Assembly: GCF_965233615.1 (NCBI RefSeq)
Contig: NZ_OZ247495.1
DNA length: 64,000 nucleotides
Reading direction: 5' to 3' (one strand)
From: Pelagibius sp028280305
GTDB lineage: Bacteria > Pseudomonadota > Alphaproteobacteria > Kiloniellales > Kiloniellaceae
The position numbers were made by a program, and so were the translations under genes. Position 1 is the first letter of the stretch. Each line of letters opens with the position of its first letter. Shown piece by piece: positions 8,662-17,669 of this stretch. The notes under the pieces are model-generated. The model did not search any database. It was given only the letters and a program-made list of their open reading frames with translations, and had not been told where the DNA came from.

Positions 8662-8811
8662 CTAGACCGGCTCGTCCTTTGCGGGATCGGTCTCGCCGGC
8701 CGCTTCGTCCTGGTTCTCGGATTCCTTGCGGCGTTGCCGCTCCTCCTGCTGTTCGCGCAGCCGGCGCTCGCGCTCGGCACGGTAGGAATCCAGGTCGACG
8801 ATCTTTCCCAT
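8662..8811 (-). CDS. 49-residue charged small protein, unknown function
   Basis: This frame opens with MGKIVDLDSYRAERER and continues as an Arg/Glu/Gln-rich, strongly helical stretch (about residues 10-32), then an acidic tail ending in DEPV. Codon choice is GC-rich in third positions like the neighbours, and small cytoplasmic proteins with such an N-terminus are common in alphaproteobacteria. It converges on the ATPase gene, whose stop is 7 bases away. The N-terminus resembles the ClpX-docking tail of SspB at 21013 (KVVTLDAFRKK). Ribosome site is weak. I do not recognise a family and infer no function. Confidence 0.6.
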   Translation of the reverse strand: MGKIVDLDSYRAERERRLREQQEERQRRKESENQDEAAGETDPAKDEPV

Positions 8812-9088
8812 TGGCATTACCACTTATCCGCCGGTCTCGTCCGCGGCCCCGCGGTCGCCGCAGCCTGCATCTCTATGGGCTGCGATCTTTACTGGACGAC
8901 CAGAATCAGTCTTCGGCTTTGCCGAAGCAACCTGATAAAAGTAACTTAGCGCAATTGGGCAGCCTTGCAATGCCCACTCGGCGAAAGCCAAGACCGTCCG
9001 GTCTTATAGCCGCACCCTATTGATTGGCCCCATTGATTGGTTCGGCGGGCTGGACCATCTAGTTGATGTGGACGAGTGAGGAAGTCTG

Positions 9089-12000
9089 GTGAAGAAGCTT
9101 GCCCTTTCGGTCGTTGCGGTCCTGATCCTGCTGATCGGCGGCCTGCTTGTCCTGCCGAGTTTCTGGGACTGGAACGGGGAAAAAGGGCGGATCGCCGCTG
9201 AGGTCCGCAAGCTCACCGGGCGCGACCTGAAAATTGTCGGCGACGTTAACCTTCAACTGCTGCCCGCCCCCGCCTTTGCGGCCAGCGAGGTCAGCCTCGC
9301 CAACATCGACGGTGCCGATAACGCAGAAATGATCCGGATCGAGGAACTGCGCATCGAAGTGGCGCTGTTCCCGCTGCTGCGCCAGCAGGTTGTGGTTGAG
9401 ACGGTGACCCTTGTGAAGCCTGAGGTCGTTCTGGAAGTGCTGCCGGACGGGCGCCGCAACTGGGCCTTCGACAGCCTGGCGCAGGCGTCTGCGGATGCAG
9501 CCGATCAGCCGCCGGGCGGTGAAACAGCCGGGGCCGATGGGAATGCCGGGTCGGGCGCCGCGGCCGACGACGCGGTGAGGGTCGACAGTTTCGTTATTGA
9601 AGACGGCACGCTGTTCTATCGCGATGCCGTCGAGGGTATCGAGGAGCGGCTGACGCAGGTTAATGCCGAGTTGGCGGCGGAAGGCCTGCTCGGTCCCTTT
9701 GTCGCCAGCGGTTCAGCGGCTTACGAAGGCATTCGCGGAGACTTCGATCTCAGCCTGGACCGGCTGCGGGACAGGGGCGCCACGGGCTTTACCCTTGGCT
9801 TGCGTTTGCCGGATGCCGAGGCCGGCGCGCAGTTCACCGGTGCGCTGTCCCGCCATGAGGACCTGCAAACCCTGCGTGGCCGCTTGCGGCTTGAAGGTGA
9901 GGACCTTGGCAGGCTCGTTGCCCTCTTGGCCCCGGGCGGCGGCGCCGTGGAGCCGGATGGCCCCCTGGCGCAGTCCTTCGGATTTGAAACCGAGGTGACC
10001 GCGGGCCCGGAAACCGCCGAAGCGGCGGCGACCACGATACGCCTGGGCGAGACCAGTTTTGAAGGCGAGGCGCAGGTTGCCCTCGGCACGGTGCCCGAGA
10101 TCACGGCCCGCCTTTCGACAACCCGTCTGGATCTGGACAGCCTGCTGCCCTCGGCAGAGGGCAGGCGCGCGCCGGGCAATCAGGGTGTGCGGGGCGGTAG
10201 TGGCGCTGTCGGCCCCGGCACCGCCGAAGCGCCGCCGGCGCGGCCGTCAGGCGATGGCGCGGCAGAGACCGTTGCTTTCGACTTGCCCGGCGGGATCGCG
10301 GCAAATCTGGATCTTTCCGTGGATACCCTGGTTTACCGGGGGCAGTTTGCCCGTGACCTGCGCGCCAAAGCGCAACTGCGCGATGCCGCGCTGTCGATCG
10401 AGACTCTGACCGCCGCCCTGCCCGGCGGCTCGGACATCGCACTCGACGGCAACCTCCGGAGCGTCGAGCAGGAACCGGCCTTTTCGGGCCGGCTGGAGGC
10501 AACGTCGGACAACCTGCGCGCCCTGCTCAGTTGGCTGGAGGTGGACATCGCTGAGGTCCCGGCTGATCGCCTGCGCAAGATGGCGCTGAAGACGGCCGTC
10601 GATGCCGGCCCGCGGCAGGTCACGCTCAGCGACCTTGATCTGCGTCTCGATGTCAGCCGGATGACGGGCGGCATCGCGGTTGCCCTGCGCGACCGGCCCG
10701 GCCTCGGCATCGGACTTGCGGTCGATCGCATCAATCTGGATGCCTACCTGCCGGCGGCAAAACGGTCTGCAGCGCCGGACGGGTCCGCTGGCGAAGCCGC
10801 GGCTCCGGCGACCGACGGTGCGGCCGGAAGCAACGATCAAGCCGCGGACGCCGAGTCGGCGGCGCCGAAAGAGTTGGCGTTTCTCGCCGACTTCGATGCC
10901 AACCTCGACCTGAAGGTCGGCGCGCTCACTTATCAGGGTATTCCTTTCAACGGCTTGCGGCTCGATGCAACCCTGCAGCAGGGCGGCTTGATCGTGCGTG
11001 AAGCATCGCTGGCCGATCTCGCCGGCTCCGGCGGCCGTTTCGCCGGCAGCCTGGCGAACGTTTCCCGCAGTCCCTCCTTTGATGGCTCCCTGGATCTTTC
11101 CGTTTCCTCGTTGTCGCGTCTGATCAAGGCCCTGGGCCTGCCGTCACAGGGGCAACTGCCGCTGGAGGCCTTCACCCTGACCGGTGCCGTCAACGGCACG
11201 CCGCAGCTCATTCGCTTCGACCAGAACCTTTCCACGCTCGGCGGCCGCCTGAAGGCGGCGGGCAAGGCCGACCTTTCGCAAGGCCTGCCTATCCTGCAGG
11301 CGGCCCTGGCGCTCACCCACGGCGACCTCTCCACCCTTTTGCGCGAGCTGTTGCCGGGCGAGGAGGTTCCGGGCGGTCTGGGCGGCGTCGATCTGAAAGG
11401 CGAACTGACCGCGGACCCGGCTTCGCTGCGGCTCACGGCGCTGGAGGGCAAGGCCGCCGGTGTCGATCTGGCCGGTGCGCTCGGTCTCAACCTTGCGGGC
11501 GCAAGGCCCATGATCACGGCCGATCTGCAAACCGGCCCTCTGCCTCTTGCCGCTTTGGCGGCCCCGGCCGCTGCCGCCGGGGGCGGCAAGAAGGCCGCCA
11601 GTGCGCCTTCGAGCAGCCGCTCTGCGGTGCGCAGGGAAGAACGCTGGTCGAGCAAGCCGATCGACCTGGATGCGCTGCGCAGCTTCGATGCCCAGGTGAC
11701 ACTGCAATCCTCGGCGGTTCTCTTGGAAAAAGCGCGTCTGGAGAAGGCGCGGGTGGAGGCGGTTTTGCAGGACGGCCTGCTCGATCTGAAGCGCTTCACC
11801 GCAACCGCCTATGGCGGTGCGCTGTCGGTGATCGGCAAGGCGGATGCGCGCGAGACCGCGGCCGGCGGGCTGGAGGTCGCCGCGGCGGTGACGGCGATCG
11901 AGGTGAACCTGAAAGACCTGCTGCGTGACCTGGGCGATACCGACCGTTTTTCGGGTCCCATCAGTCTGGAAAGCAGCCTGAACGCCCAAGGCACCAGCGA

Positions 12001-12568
12001 GGCCGCGCTGGTCGGGAGTCTGAACGGAGAGGGCAAGATCGACGGATCGGTGACCGTCGCCGCCAAGGTCGAGGAACAGGCCGGCGCCGTTCTGCTGGGC
12101 ATCCTCGGTCAGAAGGTGAAGGAGGTGCGCGGCATCACCGATAGTACCTCCCTGCTGTTCAGCGCCTTTGCCGGAACCCCGGCAAAGATCGACGGTACAT
12201 TTGTCGTCGAACAGGGGATTCTCACCACCGAGGATACGCGTGTCAGGGGCCGTTCGGCGGAGGCGCTGACGGCCGCCACGATCAACCTGCCGGCTTGGCA
12301 GATGAACAGCCAGACGGATGTGTTCCGCGACAGCGATCCGGAGAACGCCTACCTGACCGCGAAGCTGCGCGGCAGCCTGGACGGTCCGGACGTCAACATC
12401 AATGGCCAGCCCTTCCAACGCCGGCAGGAGCCGCCTGCCGCAGATCCGGCGAGTCCGGTGGCTCCCCAGGGCAGCAGTGAAACGCCGGCGGAGCGGCCGA
12501 AGACGGTGAAGCCGGAAGATCTTCTGAAAGAAGGGCTGAAAGGCCTGTTGAAAGGTTTGGGCGGCTAG
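9089..12568 (+). CDS. AsmA family protein (AsmA/YhdP-like inner-membrane giant)
   Basis: A 1159-residue protein anchored by one N-terminal helix (about residues 5-25), the rest predicted periplasmic and rich in short beta strands. The start (PSFWDWNGEKGRIAAEVRKLTGRDLKIVGDVNL) and the C-terminal region (SLNAQGTSEAALVGSLNGEGKIDGSVTV ...) are the two AsmA signatures. Low-complexity Ala/Gly/Pro linkers near residues 370-395, 560-590 and 850-870 separate beta-rich modules. AsmA-like proteins are bridge-shaped and implicated in phospholipid transfer to, and assembly of, the outer membrane. Start is GTG 9089, with GAGGAAG upstream. The 270 bases before it contain the inverted repeat AGACCGTCCGGTCT (8991-9004), a possible operator. 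Confidence 0.88.
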   Translation: MKKLALSVVAVLILLIGGLLVLPSFWDWNGEKGRIAAEVRKLTGRDLKIVGDVNLQLLPAPAFAASEVSLANIDGADNAEMIRIEELRIEVALFPLLRQQVVVETVTLVKPEVVLEVLPDGRRNWAFDSLAQASADAADQPPGGETAGADGNAGSGAAADDAVRVDSFVIEDGTLFYRDAVEGIEERLTQVNAELAAEGLLGPFVASGSAAYEGIRGDFDLSLDRLRDRGATGFTLGLRLPDAEAGAQFTGALSRHEDLQTLRGRLRLEGEDLGRLVALLAPGGGAVEPDGPLAQSFGFETEVTAGPETAEAAATTIRLGETSFEGEAQVALGTVPEITARLSTTRLDLDSLLPSAEGRRAPGNQGVRGGSGAVGPGTAEAPPARPSGDGAAETVAFDLPGGIAANLDLSVDTLVYRGQFARDLRAKAQLRDAALSIETLTAALPGGSDIALDGNLRSVEQEPAFSGRLEATSDNLRALLSWLEVDIAEVPADRLRKMALKTAVDAGPRQVTLSDLDLRLDVSRMTGGIAVALRDRPGLGIGLAVDRINLDAYLPAAKRSAAPDGSAGEAAAPATDGAAGSNDQAADAESAAPKELAFLADFDANLDLKVGALTYQGIPFNGLRLDATLQQGGLIVREASLADLAGSGGRFAGSLANVSRSPSFDGSLDLSVSSLSRLIKALGLPSQGQLPLEAFTLTGAVNGTPQLIRFDQNLSTLGGRLKAAGKADLSQGLPILQAALALTHGDLSTLLRELLPGEEVPGGLGGVDLKGELTADPASLRLTALEGKAAGVDLAGALGLNLAGARPMITADLQTGPLPLAALAAPAAAAGGGKKAASAPSSSRSAVRREERWSSKPIDLDALRSFDAQVTLQSSAVLLEKARLEKARVEAVLQDGLLDLKRFTATAYGGALSVIGKADARETAAGGLEVAAAVTAIEVNLKDLLRDLGDTDRFSGPISLESSLNAQGTSEAALVGSLNGEGKIDGSVTVAAKVEEQAGAVLLGILGQKVKEVRGITDSTSLLFSAFAGTPAKIDGTFVVEQGILTTEDTRVRGRSAEALTAATINLPAWQMNSQTDVFRDSDPENAYLTAKLRGSLDGPDVNINGQPFQRRQEPPAADPASPVAPQGSSETPAERPKTVKPEDLLKEGLKGLLKGLGG

Positions 12569-12631
12569 GGTCTTTCACGTTTTGACGGCCGGAACCGCTT
12601 CGACTTGAGTCGAAAACGCTCTAACCGTTTC

Positions 12632-13141
12632 TCAAGCGAGTTTTCGTGCCAGGGCCGCGAGCCGCGCGCTGACGATCAGGACATGGAAAGACGAGATGAG
12701 GCGGAGGTAGGTTCTGCCGAGGCAGTTGTGGGTGTGGACCAGAGTGGCGAGGGAGATCCGCCCGGGTTTCTCGCGATCGCGGTAAACCGCAATCTTGAAA
12801 TCCAGATGCCGGTCGTCTTCGCCGAGAATGATTTCGTTCTCTGCAACACTCTGCACGGGGAAGAAGTTTATTGCCTCTCCGGCCTTCACCTTCTCGCGCA
12901 TCGCGGTATCCCGGGGCAGGTCCGCGGTCTTTTTCAATCCGAAGGGGCCGACCGCGGCATCACGCAGGAACAGCAAGGTGTCGATCCAGGCGGGCAGGCC
13001 AATGAAGATGTGCTGGGCGACTTCTTCGATCGGCAGGTTTTCACGGCCAAGCTGCACGGAATAACAGTCCAGAAAGTCGCCCTTTTTGAAGAAGCCGTGC
13101 AGCCGGCTGTCTTTCGGTAGCTCCGTCTTCTCGACCGCCAT
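12632..13141 (-). CDS. DUF2867 family protein
   Basis: A 169-residue soluble protein. The centre holds DRHLDFKIAVYRDRE and the C-terminal part HTHNCLGRTYLRLISSFHVLI, which I recognise as the DUF2867 pattern (a SRPBCC-like fold of unknown role, often in small operons). It is last in a leftward series with fumC and an RHH protein (25-base gap to the latter), so it may be cotranscribed. GTG 13144 directly precedes ATG 13141; the ATG is taken as start, with a GGGGG run about 12 bases upstream. Confidence 0.75.
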   Translation of the reverse strand: MAVEKTELPKDSRLHGFFKKGDFLDCYSVQLGRENLPIEEVAQHIFIGLPAWIDTLLFLRDAAVGPFGLKKTADLPRDTAMREKVKAGEAINFFPVQSVAENEIILGEDDRHLDFKIAVYRDREKPGRISLATLVHTHNCLGRTYLRLISSFHVLIVSARLAALARKLA

Positions 13142-13166
13142 CACCCCAGACCCCCTGGCTCTATGG

Positions 13167-13445
13167 TTACGGTTCGGCTCCGGCGGGTGGTGTCGCGGGA
13201 AGCCGCGCAGCCCCGCCTTGTGCAGCCTGTTGGCGATAGTATTGGAAAAGAAAGACCCGAACGGCAGAGGACAAATTGCCGCTGCGCTCCTTGTCGATCC
13301 GCTCGATCAGGCCGTTCATCGACAGGTCCATCTCGCCGGCCACCTCTTTCAGGGCATCCCAGTACACCCCCTCGAGCGACAGAGAGGTGCTGTGCCCGGA
13401 GAGCTTTACCGAGTGTTTGCGAAGCTTTGCCGCCGGTTCCGGCAT
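13167..13445 (-). CDS. Ribbon-helix-helix domain protein
   Basis: A 92-residue protein. Residues 8-70 match the RHH_4 type ribbon-helix-helix: KHSVKLSGHSTSLSLEGVYWDALKEVA as beta strand plus helix 1, then SMNGLIERID, and LSSAVRVFLFQYY at the end. Such proteins bind DNA as dimers or higher oligomers; the target is not known. It lies 46 bases after fumC on the same strand, an arrangement I recall as common in alphaproteobacteria. The C-terminal 20 residues are Ala/Pro-rich and probably disordered. Confidence 0.82.
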   Translation of the reverse strand: MPEPAAKLRKHSVKLSGHSTSLSLEGVYWDALKEVAGEMDLSMNGLIERIDKERSGNLSSAVRVFLFQYYRQQAAQGGAARLPATPPAGAEP

Positions 13446-13491
13446 GGGATCAGCTTGTCAGCTTCTGAGGTTCCTTAACTCTTTGCGCCCT

Positions 13492-14892
13492 TTAACTCTT
13501 GGCCCGGGGCCCCAGCATATTGTCCGGCTTAACCCAGGCATCGAAGTCCTCGGCGCTCAGCAGGCCCAGGGCGATTGCGGATTCCTTGAGTGTGGAATTC
13601 TCGGCATAGGCCTTCTTCGCCACCTTGGCCGCGTTGTCGTAGCCGATGTGCGGGTTGAGGGCGGTGACCAGCATCAGGGACTGCTGCATCAGTGTCGAGA
13701 TGCGCTCCTCGTCGGCCTCGATGCCCTCGATGCAGTTGCTGCGGAAGCTGTCGCAGGCGTCGCCGATCAACTGGGCCGACTGCAGCAGGGAATAGATCAG
13801 CACCGGCTTGAACACATTCAGCTCGAAATGGCCGTTGGAGCCTGCAACGCTGCAGGTGGTGTGGTTGCCCATCACCTGGGCGCAGACCATGGTCATGGCC
13901 TCGGCCTGGGTCGGGTTCACCTTGCCGGGCATGATCGAGGAGCCGGGTTCGTTGGCCGGCAGACGCAGTTCACCGAGGCCGCAGCGCGGGCCGGAGCCAA
14001 GCAGGCGGATATCGTTGGCGATCTTCATCAGCGAGCAGGCGATGGTGTTGAGCGCGCCCGAGGCCTCGACCACCGCGTCGTGGGCGGCGAGCGCCTCGAA
14101 CTTGTTCTCCGCTGTGGCGAAGGGCAACTGAGTGATCTTGGCGACCTCGGCGGCAAAGGCCTCGGCGAAACCTTCCATGGCATTCAGGCCGGTGCCGACG
14201 GCGGTACCGCCCTGGGCAAGTTGCATCAGGCGTTCGATGGAGCCTTCCAGGCGCTTGATGCCATAGGCGACCTGAGTGGCGTAGCCGGAGAACTCCTGGC
14301 CCAGGGTCAGCGGCGTGGCGTCCATCAGATGGGTGCGGCCGATCTTGATGATCTTGTCGAAGGCCTTGGCCTTGGCGTCGAGGGCGGCATGGAGGCGGCC
14401 CAGGGAGGGGATCGTCTCGCCGACGATTTTCTGCACGGCGGCGATGTGCATCACCGTCGGGAAGGTGTCGTTGGACGACTGGCCCATGTTGCAGTGGTCG
14501 TTCGGGTGGACCGGCTCCTTGCCGCCTTTGTTCCCGGTGAGGATTTCATTGGCGCGGCCGGCGATCACCTCGTTGGCGTTCATGTTGGATTGGGTGCCGG
14601 AGCCGGTCTGCCAGACCACCAGCGGGAAGTGCTCCATCAGCTTGCCGTTGGCAACCTCCTGCGCCGCCTGGCAGATCGCCTCGGCCAGTTTGCCGTCGAG
14701 CGCGCCCAGGGCCTGGTTGGTGCGGGCTGCCGCCAGTTTTTGAATGCCCAGCGCCTGCACCAGGGCCGGCGGCATCTTCTCCCCGCCGATCTTGAAGTTG
14801 GTCAGCGATCGCTGCGTCTGTGCGCCCCAGTAACGGTCGGCGGGCACGGCGATTTCGCCCATGGAGTCGGTTTCGGTGCGGGTCTCGGTCAT
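13492..14892 (-). CDS. fumC: Fumarate hydratase class II
   Basis: A 466-residue, iron-independent, homotetrameric TCA-cycle enzyme interconverting fumarate and L-malate. Visible are the substrate regions TGSGTQSNMNANEV, HPNDHCNMGQSSNDTFPT (substrate-site Asn/His), GRTHLMDATPLTLGQE with the general-base His, and the superfamily signature GSSIMPGKVNPTQ with the catalytic Ser. Length fits (460-470). ATG 14892 is chosen over ATG 14931 because AGGA lies nine bases upstream and homologues begin with a T-ETDS-GE-like sequence. It probably heads an operon with the RHH and DUF2867 genes; a 14-bp palindrome at 14976 is in its upstream region. Confidence 0.96.
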   Translation of the reverse strand: MTETRTETDSMGEIAVPADRYWGAQTQRSLTNFKIGGEKMPPALVQALGIQKLAAARTNQALGALDGKLAEAICQAAQEVANGKLMEHFPLVVWQTGSGTQSNMNANEVIAGRANEILTGNKGGKEPVHPNDHCNMGQSSNDTFPTVMHIAAVQKIVGETIPSLGRLHAALDAKAKAFDKIIKIGRTHLMDATPLTLGQEFSGYATQVAYGIKRLEGSIERLMQLAQGGTAVGTGLNAMEGFAEAFAAEVAKITQLPFATAENKFEALAAHDAVVEASGALNTIACSLMKIANDIRLLGSGPRCGLGELRLPANEPGSSIMPGKVNPTQAEAMTMVCAQVMGNHTTCSVAGSNGHFELNVFKPVLIYSLLQSAQLIGDACDSFRSNCIEGIEADEERISTLMQQSLMLVTALNPHIGYDNAAKVAKKAYAENSTLKESAIALGLLSAEDFDAWVKPDNMLGPRAKS

Positions 14893-15259
14893 GGCGGAGG
14901 TTCCTGTGGTAGCGGCGGGCGACTGCGGCATCGGCCGCAGTGGACGGCGCGAGTTTAGGCGGATGATCCTCTCCCGCCAAGATCTTGGCAGGGGGAGCTG
15001 CTGGAAAAGCCACTACCCGGAATGGTGGTGACAGTGCGGCGGCGCTGGTGGTTGCGCGGGCCGGCTGAGTCCCTGTCGGCGCCTTTTGTCCCAGGGATAG
15101 CGGCTGACTGTCGGTTGCTTCCAGCTGAAGTTAATCCTACCCAATCTATTTCAACCATCCGTAATGTTCATAGTTTTCCGGATACATTTATGAATTAGAA
15201 ATAATTGCATTGTTTATTTCATCGAAACCGCTTGGAAATATCAGAACAATGGGTGCTTC
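14893..15259. promoter_or_regulatory. Divergent intergenic region between fumC and the chemoreceptor gene
   Basis: 367 bases without a convincing gene. The fumC-proximal half is GC-rich and contains the perfect palindrome GCCAAGATCTTGGC (14976-14989), 85 bases upstream of fumC, a candidate operator. The half next to the chemoreceptor (about 15125-15255) is strikingly AT-rich, as expected for its promoter. No RNA gene recognised. Confidence 0.5.
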
Positions 15260-16759
15260 ATGACAATGAAATGGCTGAAGGAAAAGGCTGGCGGCCGTCC
15301 CCTTAGTGGCGATGTCCACAAGCAGATGGTCGATAACATGCCGGTCTGCGTGTTGCTCTGCGACCTTGATAACTTCGCGGTCACTTATGCCAACAGCTCC
15401 TCGATCGAGGCGCTGAAGGGCATTCAGCACGCTCTGCCGTTGCCGGCTGAGGAGATTGTCGGGCAATCGATCGACATCTTTCACAAGAATCCGGCACATC
15501 AGCGCAAGCTGCTGTCCGATCCGAAGAACCTGCCCTACGCCACCAAGATCACGATCGGTGGGGAGTGGCTGGATCTTCTCGTGACGGCACTCTTCGACGA
15601 CAAGGGCACATACATCGGCCCGATGTTGACCTGGAGCGTGGTTACCGCCCAGGTGAAGAAGGAACAGGAGACCGAACAGCTCCTCAGCATGCTCGACAAA
15701 ATGCCGGTCAACGTCATGCTGGCCGACAAGGACACGCTGGAAATCACCTATGCGAACAAGACCAGCATCGAGACGCTGAAGCCTTTGAGGCACCTGCTGC
15801 CGGTCGCACCGGAAGACATGAAGGGCACCTGCATCGACGTGTTCCACAAGAATCCGGCGCATCAGCGCGCCCTGCTTGCGGACTCGAGCCGTCTTCCCTT
15901 CCAATCCAATATCGGCTTGGGTGATGAGAAGCTCTCGCTCGAGGTGACCGCCTTGAACGATGCCGACGGCAACTATCTGGCGCCGATGCTGACCTGGAGC
16001 ATCATTACCCAGAACATGAATTTGGCGGAAAACGTGTCTTCGGTCGTCACGGCCGTGTCCGCTGCTTCGACCGAAATGCAGAGCTCCGCCGATTCACTGA
16101 CCAACACGGCTGAAGAGACCAACCAGCGGGCGGCAACCGTGGCCTCTGCCTCGGAGCAGCTCAACGCTTCGATCTCCGAGATTTCCCGTCAGATCACGCA
16201 TTCGACCGAGATCGCCAGTTCTGCGGTTGAGGCGGCGCAGGAAGCGACCGGTATGATCAACAGCCTGGCCTCTTCGGCCGACAGCATCGGCGAGGTCGTC
16301 AGCATGATCCAGGACATTGCCGAGCAGACCAACCTGCTGGCCCTCAATGCGACGATCGAGGCGGCCCGTGCCGGTGAAGCGGGCAAAGGCTTCGCGGTGG
16401 TCGCCAGTGAAGTGAAGGCCCTGGCCAATCAGACGGCGAAGGCCACTGAACAGATCGCTCAGCAGATCGGCGAGGTTCAGGGCGCTACCGGCTCTGCGGT
16501 CTCCGGGATCTCCACGATCACCAAGACCATCGAGGAGATCAGCAGCGTGACGACGGCCATTGCCTCGGCGGTCGAAGAACAGGGCGCCGCAACCCAGGAA
16601 GTCAACCAGAACATCTCCAGCGTTTCCCAGGCTTCCGGCGAAACCGGACGGATGTCCAAGGATGTGTTGCAGGCGGCTGGGGAACTCTCCTCTCAGGCTG
16701 AGAAGCTGGAAGGCCATGTCGCAGAGTTCCTCGCCACCATGAATGTGAAATCAGCCTGA
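15260..16759 (+). CDS. Soluble methyl-accepting chemotaxis protein with two PAS domains
   Basis: A 499-residue receptor with no membrane helix, hence cytoplasmic. Two near-duplicate PAS domains (about residues 18-135 and 143-255) share FHKNPAHQR and LxPMLTWS motifs. Then comes a helical adaptor and the MCP signalling hairpin, whose conserved tip EQTNLLALNATIEAARAGE starts at residue 355. The tip binds CheA/CheW. The PAS pair probably senses an internal signal such as redox state or a bound cofactor; which one cannot be read. No C-terminal CheB/CheR-docking pentapeptide is seen. No che genes are near, so it is an orphan receptor. A strong terminator follows. ATG 15260 is taken; an alternative M lies two codons on. 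Confidence 0.9.
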   Translation: MTMKWLKEKAGGRPLSGDVHKQMVDNMPVCVLLCDLDNFAVTYANSSSIEALKGIQHALPLPAEEIVGQSIDIFHKNPAHQRKLLSDPKNLPYATKITIGGEWLDLLVTALFDDKGTYIGPMLTWSVVTAQVKKEQETEQLLSMLDKMPVNVMLADKDTLEITYANKTSIETLKPLRHLLPVAPEDMKGTCIDVFHKNPAHQRALLADSSRLPFQSNIGLGDEKLSLEVTALNDADGNYLAPMLTWSIITQNMNLAENVSSVVTAVSAASTEMQSSADSLTNTAEETNQRAATVASASEQLNASISEISRQITHSTEIASSAVEAAQEATGMINSLASSADSIGEVVSMIQDIAEQTNLLALNATIEAARAGEAGKGFAVVASEVKALANQTAKATEQIAQQIGEVQGATGSAVSGISTITKTIEEISSVTTAIASAVEEQGAATQEVNQNISSVSQASGETGRMSKDVLQAAGELSSQAEKLEGHVAEFLATMNVKSA

Positions 16760-16840
16760 TCGGCACACCTGCCTTTAGCTGATTCAGGCTGGACTGTTGT
16801 TCTTGGCTGCCACACCTGAGAACGACTTTTCCAAGCGGGG

Positions 16841-16877
16841 GCGGCAAGACCTAAATGGTCTTGCCGCTCTTTCTTTG
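16841..16877 (+). terminator. Terminator after the chemoreceptor gene
   Basis: An 11-bp perfect stem, GCGGCAAGACC / GGTCTTGCCGC, with loop TAAAT is followed by TCTTTCTTTG. The U-rich side is on the + strand, so it ends the chemoreceptor transcript; it may also hinder read-through from the opposite gene. Confidence 0.8.
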
Positions 16878-16951
16878 TTCCGCCGTGTTGCGGATGAAAT
16901 TCTGCCTATGCGCGTTGTGCCGCAATGCACCCGAGGCCCCGGCGCCTCGCC

Positions 16952-17662
16952 TCAGGCGTCCGCCCGGCTGCGCCGTTCCCTCTGCCGCGCCCGGTCGGCG
17001 GCGACGAAGTCGTGCAGCGTCTTGCCGCGTTCCTCGGCAAAGCGGTCCTCCAGAACCGTCATGTCGCGCATGCGGTCGAGGCGGAAGGCACGGAAATCGA
17101 TGCGCAGTTCGCACCAGGCGATGAGCAGCCAGACGGGACCGTAAAAGGCCAGCGCCAGCGGACGGACCGCGCGCTCGCTGGCCCGCCCTTCGGCATTGCA
17201 ATAGTAGAAGTGCAGCTTGCGGCGGTTGCGCAGAGCCGCGCGAATGGCGGCGGCATCGACACTTAGCGGCACCGTCATGTGATCCGCCGGGGCGGCGAGG
17301 GGAGTGCGTTCGACCTGTTCGCGCAGCCCCTCCGGGAGAACGGCCTCGACCTTGGCGACGACATTGGTGGCCGCCTTGGCGAGCGCCGGGTCGGCCCAGG
17401 ACTCGATGATCCGGGCCCCCAGTACCAGGGCCTCGATCTCCTCCTCGGTGAACATCAGCGGCGGCAGATCGAACCCGCGCTGCAGGACATATCCCACCCC
17501 CGCTTCGCCCTCGATCGGGACGCCGCTGGCTGCGAGGTCCCGGATGTCTCGGTAAATGGTCCTTTCCGAAACCTCCAGGGCTTCCGCCAGGCGCCGCGCC
17601 GTCACCAGTTTGTGGCGGCGAAGCTCCTGGACGATCTGAAACAATCGATCTGCTCGGCGCAT
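16952..17662 (-). CDS. YafY-type transcriptional regulator (HTH + WYL)
   Basis: A 236-residue regulator. Residues 1-60 form a DeoR-like winged HTH (RRADRLFQIVQELRRHKLVTARRLAEALEVSERTIYRDI), and about 125-200 form a WYL domain (RNRRKLHFYY...RPLALAFYGPVWLLIAWCELR), thought to sense a small ligand. ATG 17662 is preceded by an excellent AGGAGGAG site. It is divergent from two VOC-family genes; nested inverted repeats fill the 170-base gap and partly overlap its own leader, which suggests it controls both itself and the VOC pair. Many YafY/VOC neighbours are known in proteobacteria. Confidence 0.88.
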   Translation of the reverse strand: MRRADRLFQIVQELRRHKLVTARRLAEALEVSERTIYRDIRDLAASGVPIEGEAGVGYVLQRGFDLPPLMFTEEEIEALVLGARIIESWADPALAKAATNVVAKVEAVLPEGLREQVERTPLAAPADHMTVPLSVDAAAIRAALRNRRKLHFYYCNAEGRASERAVRPLALAFYGPVWLLIAWCELRIDFRAFRLDRMRDMTVLEDRFAEERGKTLHDFVAADRARQRERRSRADA

Positions 17663-17669
17663 GCTGTCT

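Noticed and set aside
8991..9004. AGACCGTCCGGTCT as a separate operator feature upstream of the AsmA-like gene
   Set aside because: It is a short GC-rich inverted repeat of a kind expected by chance at this composition; mentioned only within the gene entry.
12590..12625. TTCGAC-TTGA-GTCGAA hairpin after the AsmA-like gene as a terminator
   Set aside because: The stem is only 6 bp and neither strand shows a T tract behind it, so I left it out.
13276..14958. Plus-strand open frame of about 560 codons opposite fumC
   Set aside because: Gly/Leu/His-rich shadow of a highly conserved enzyme gene with no domain of its own.
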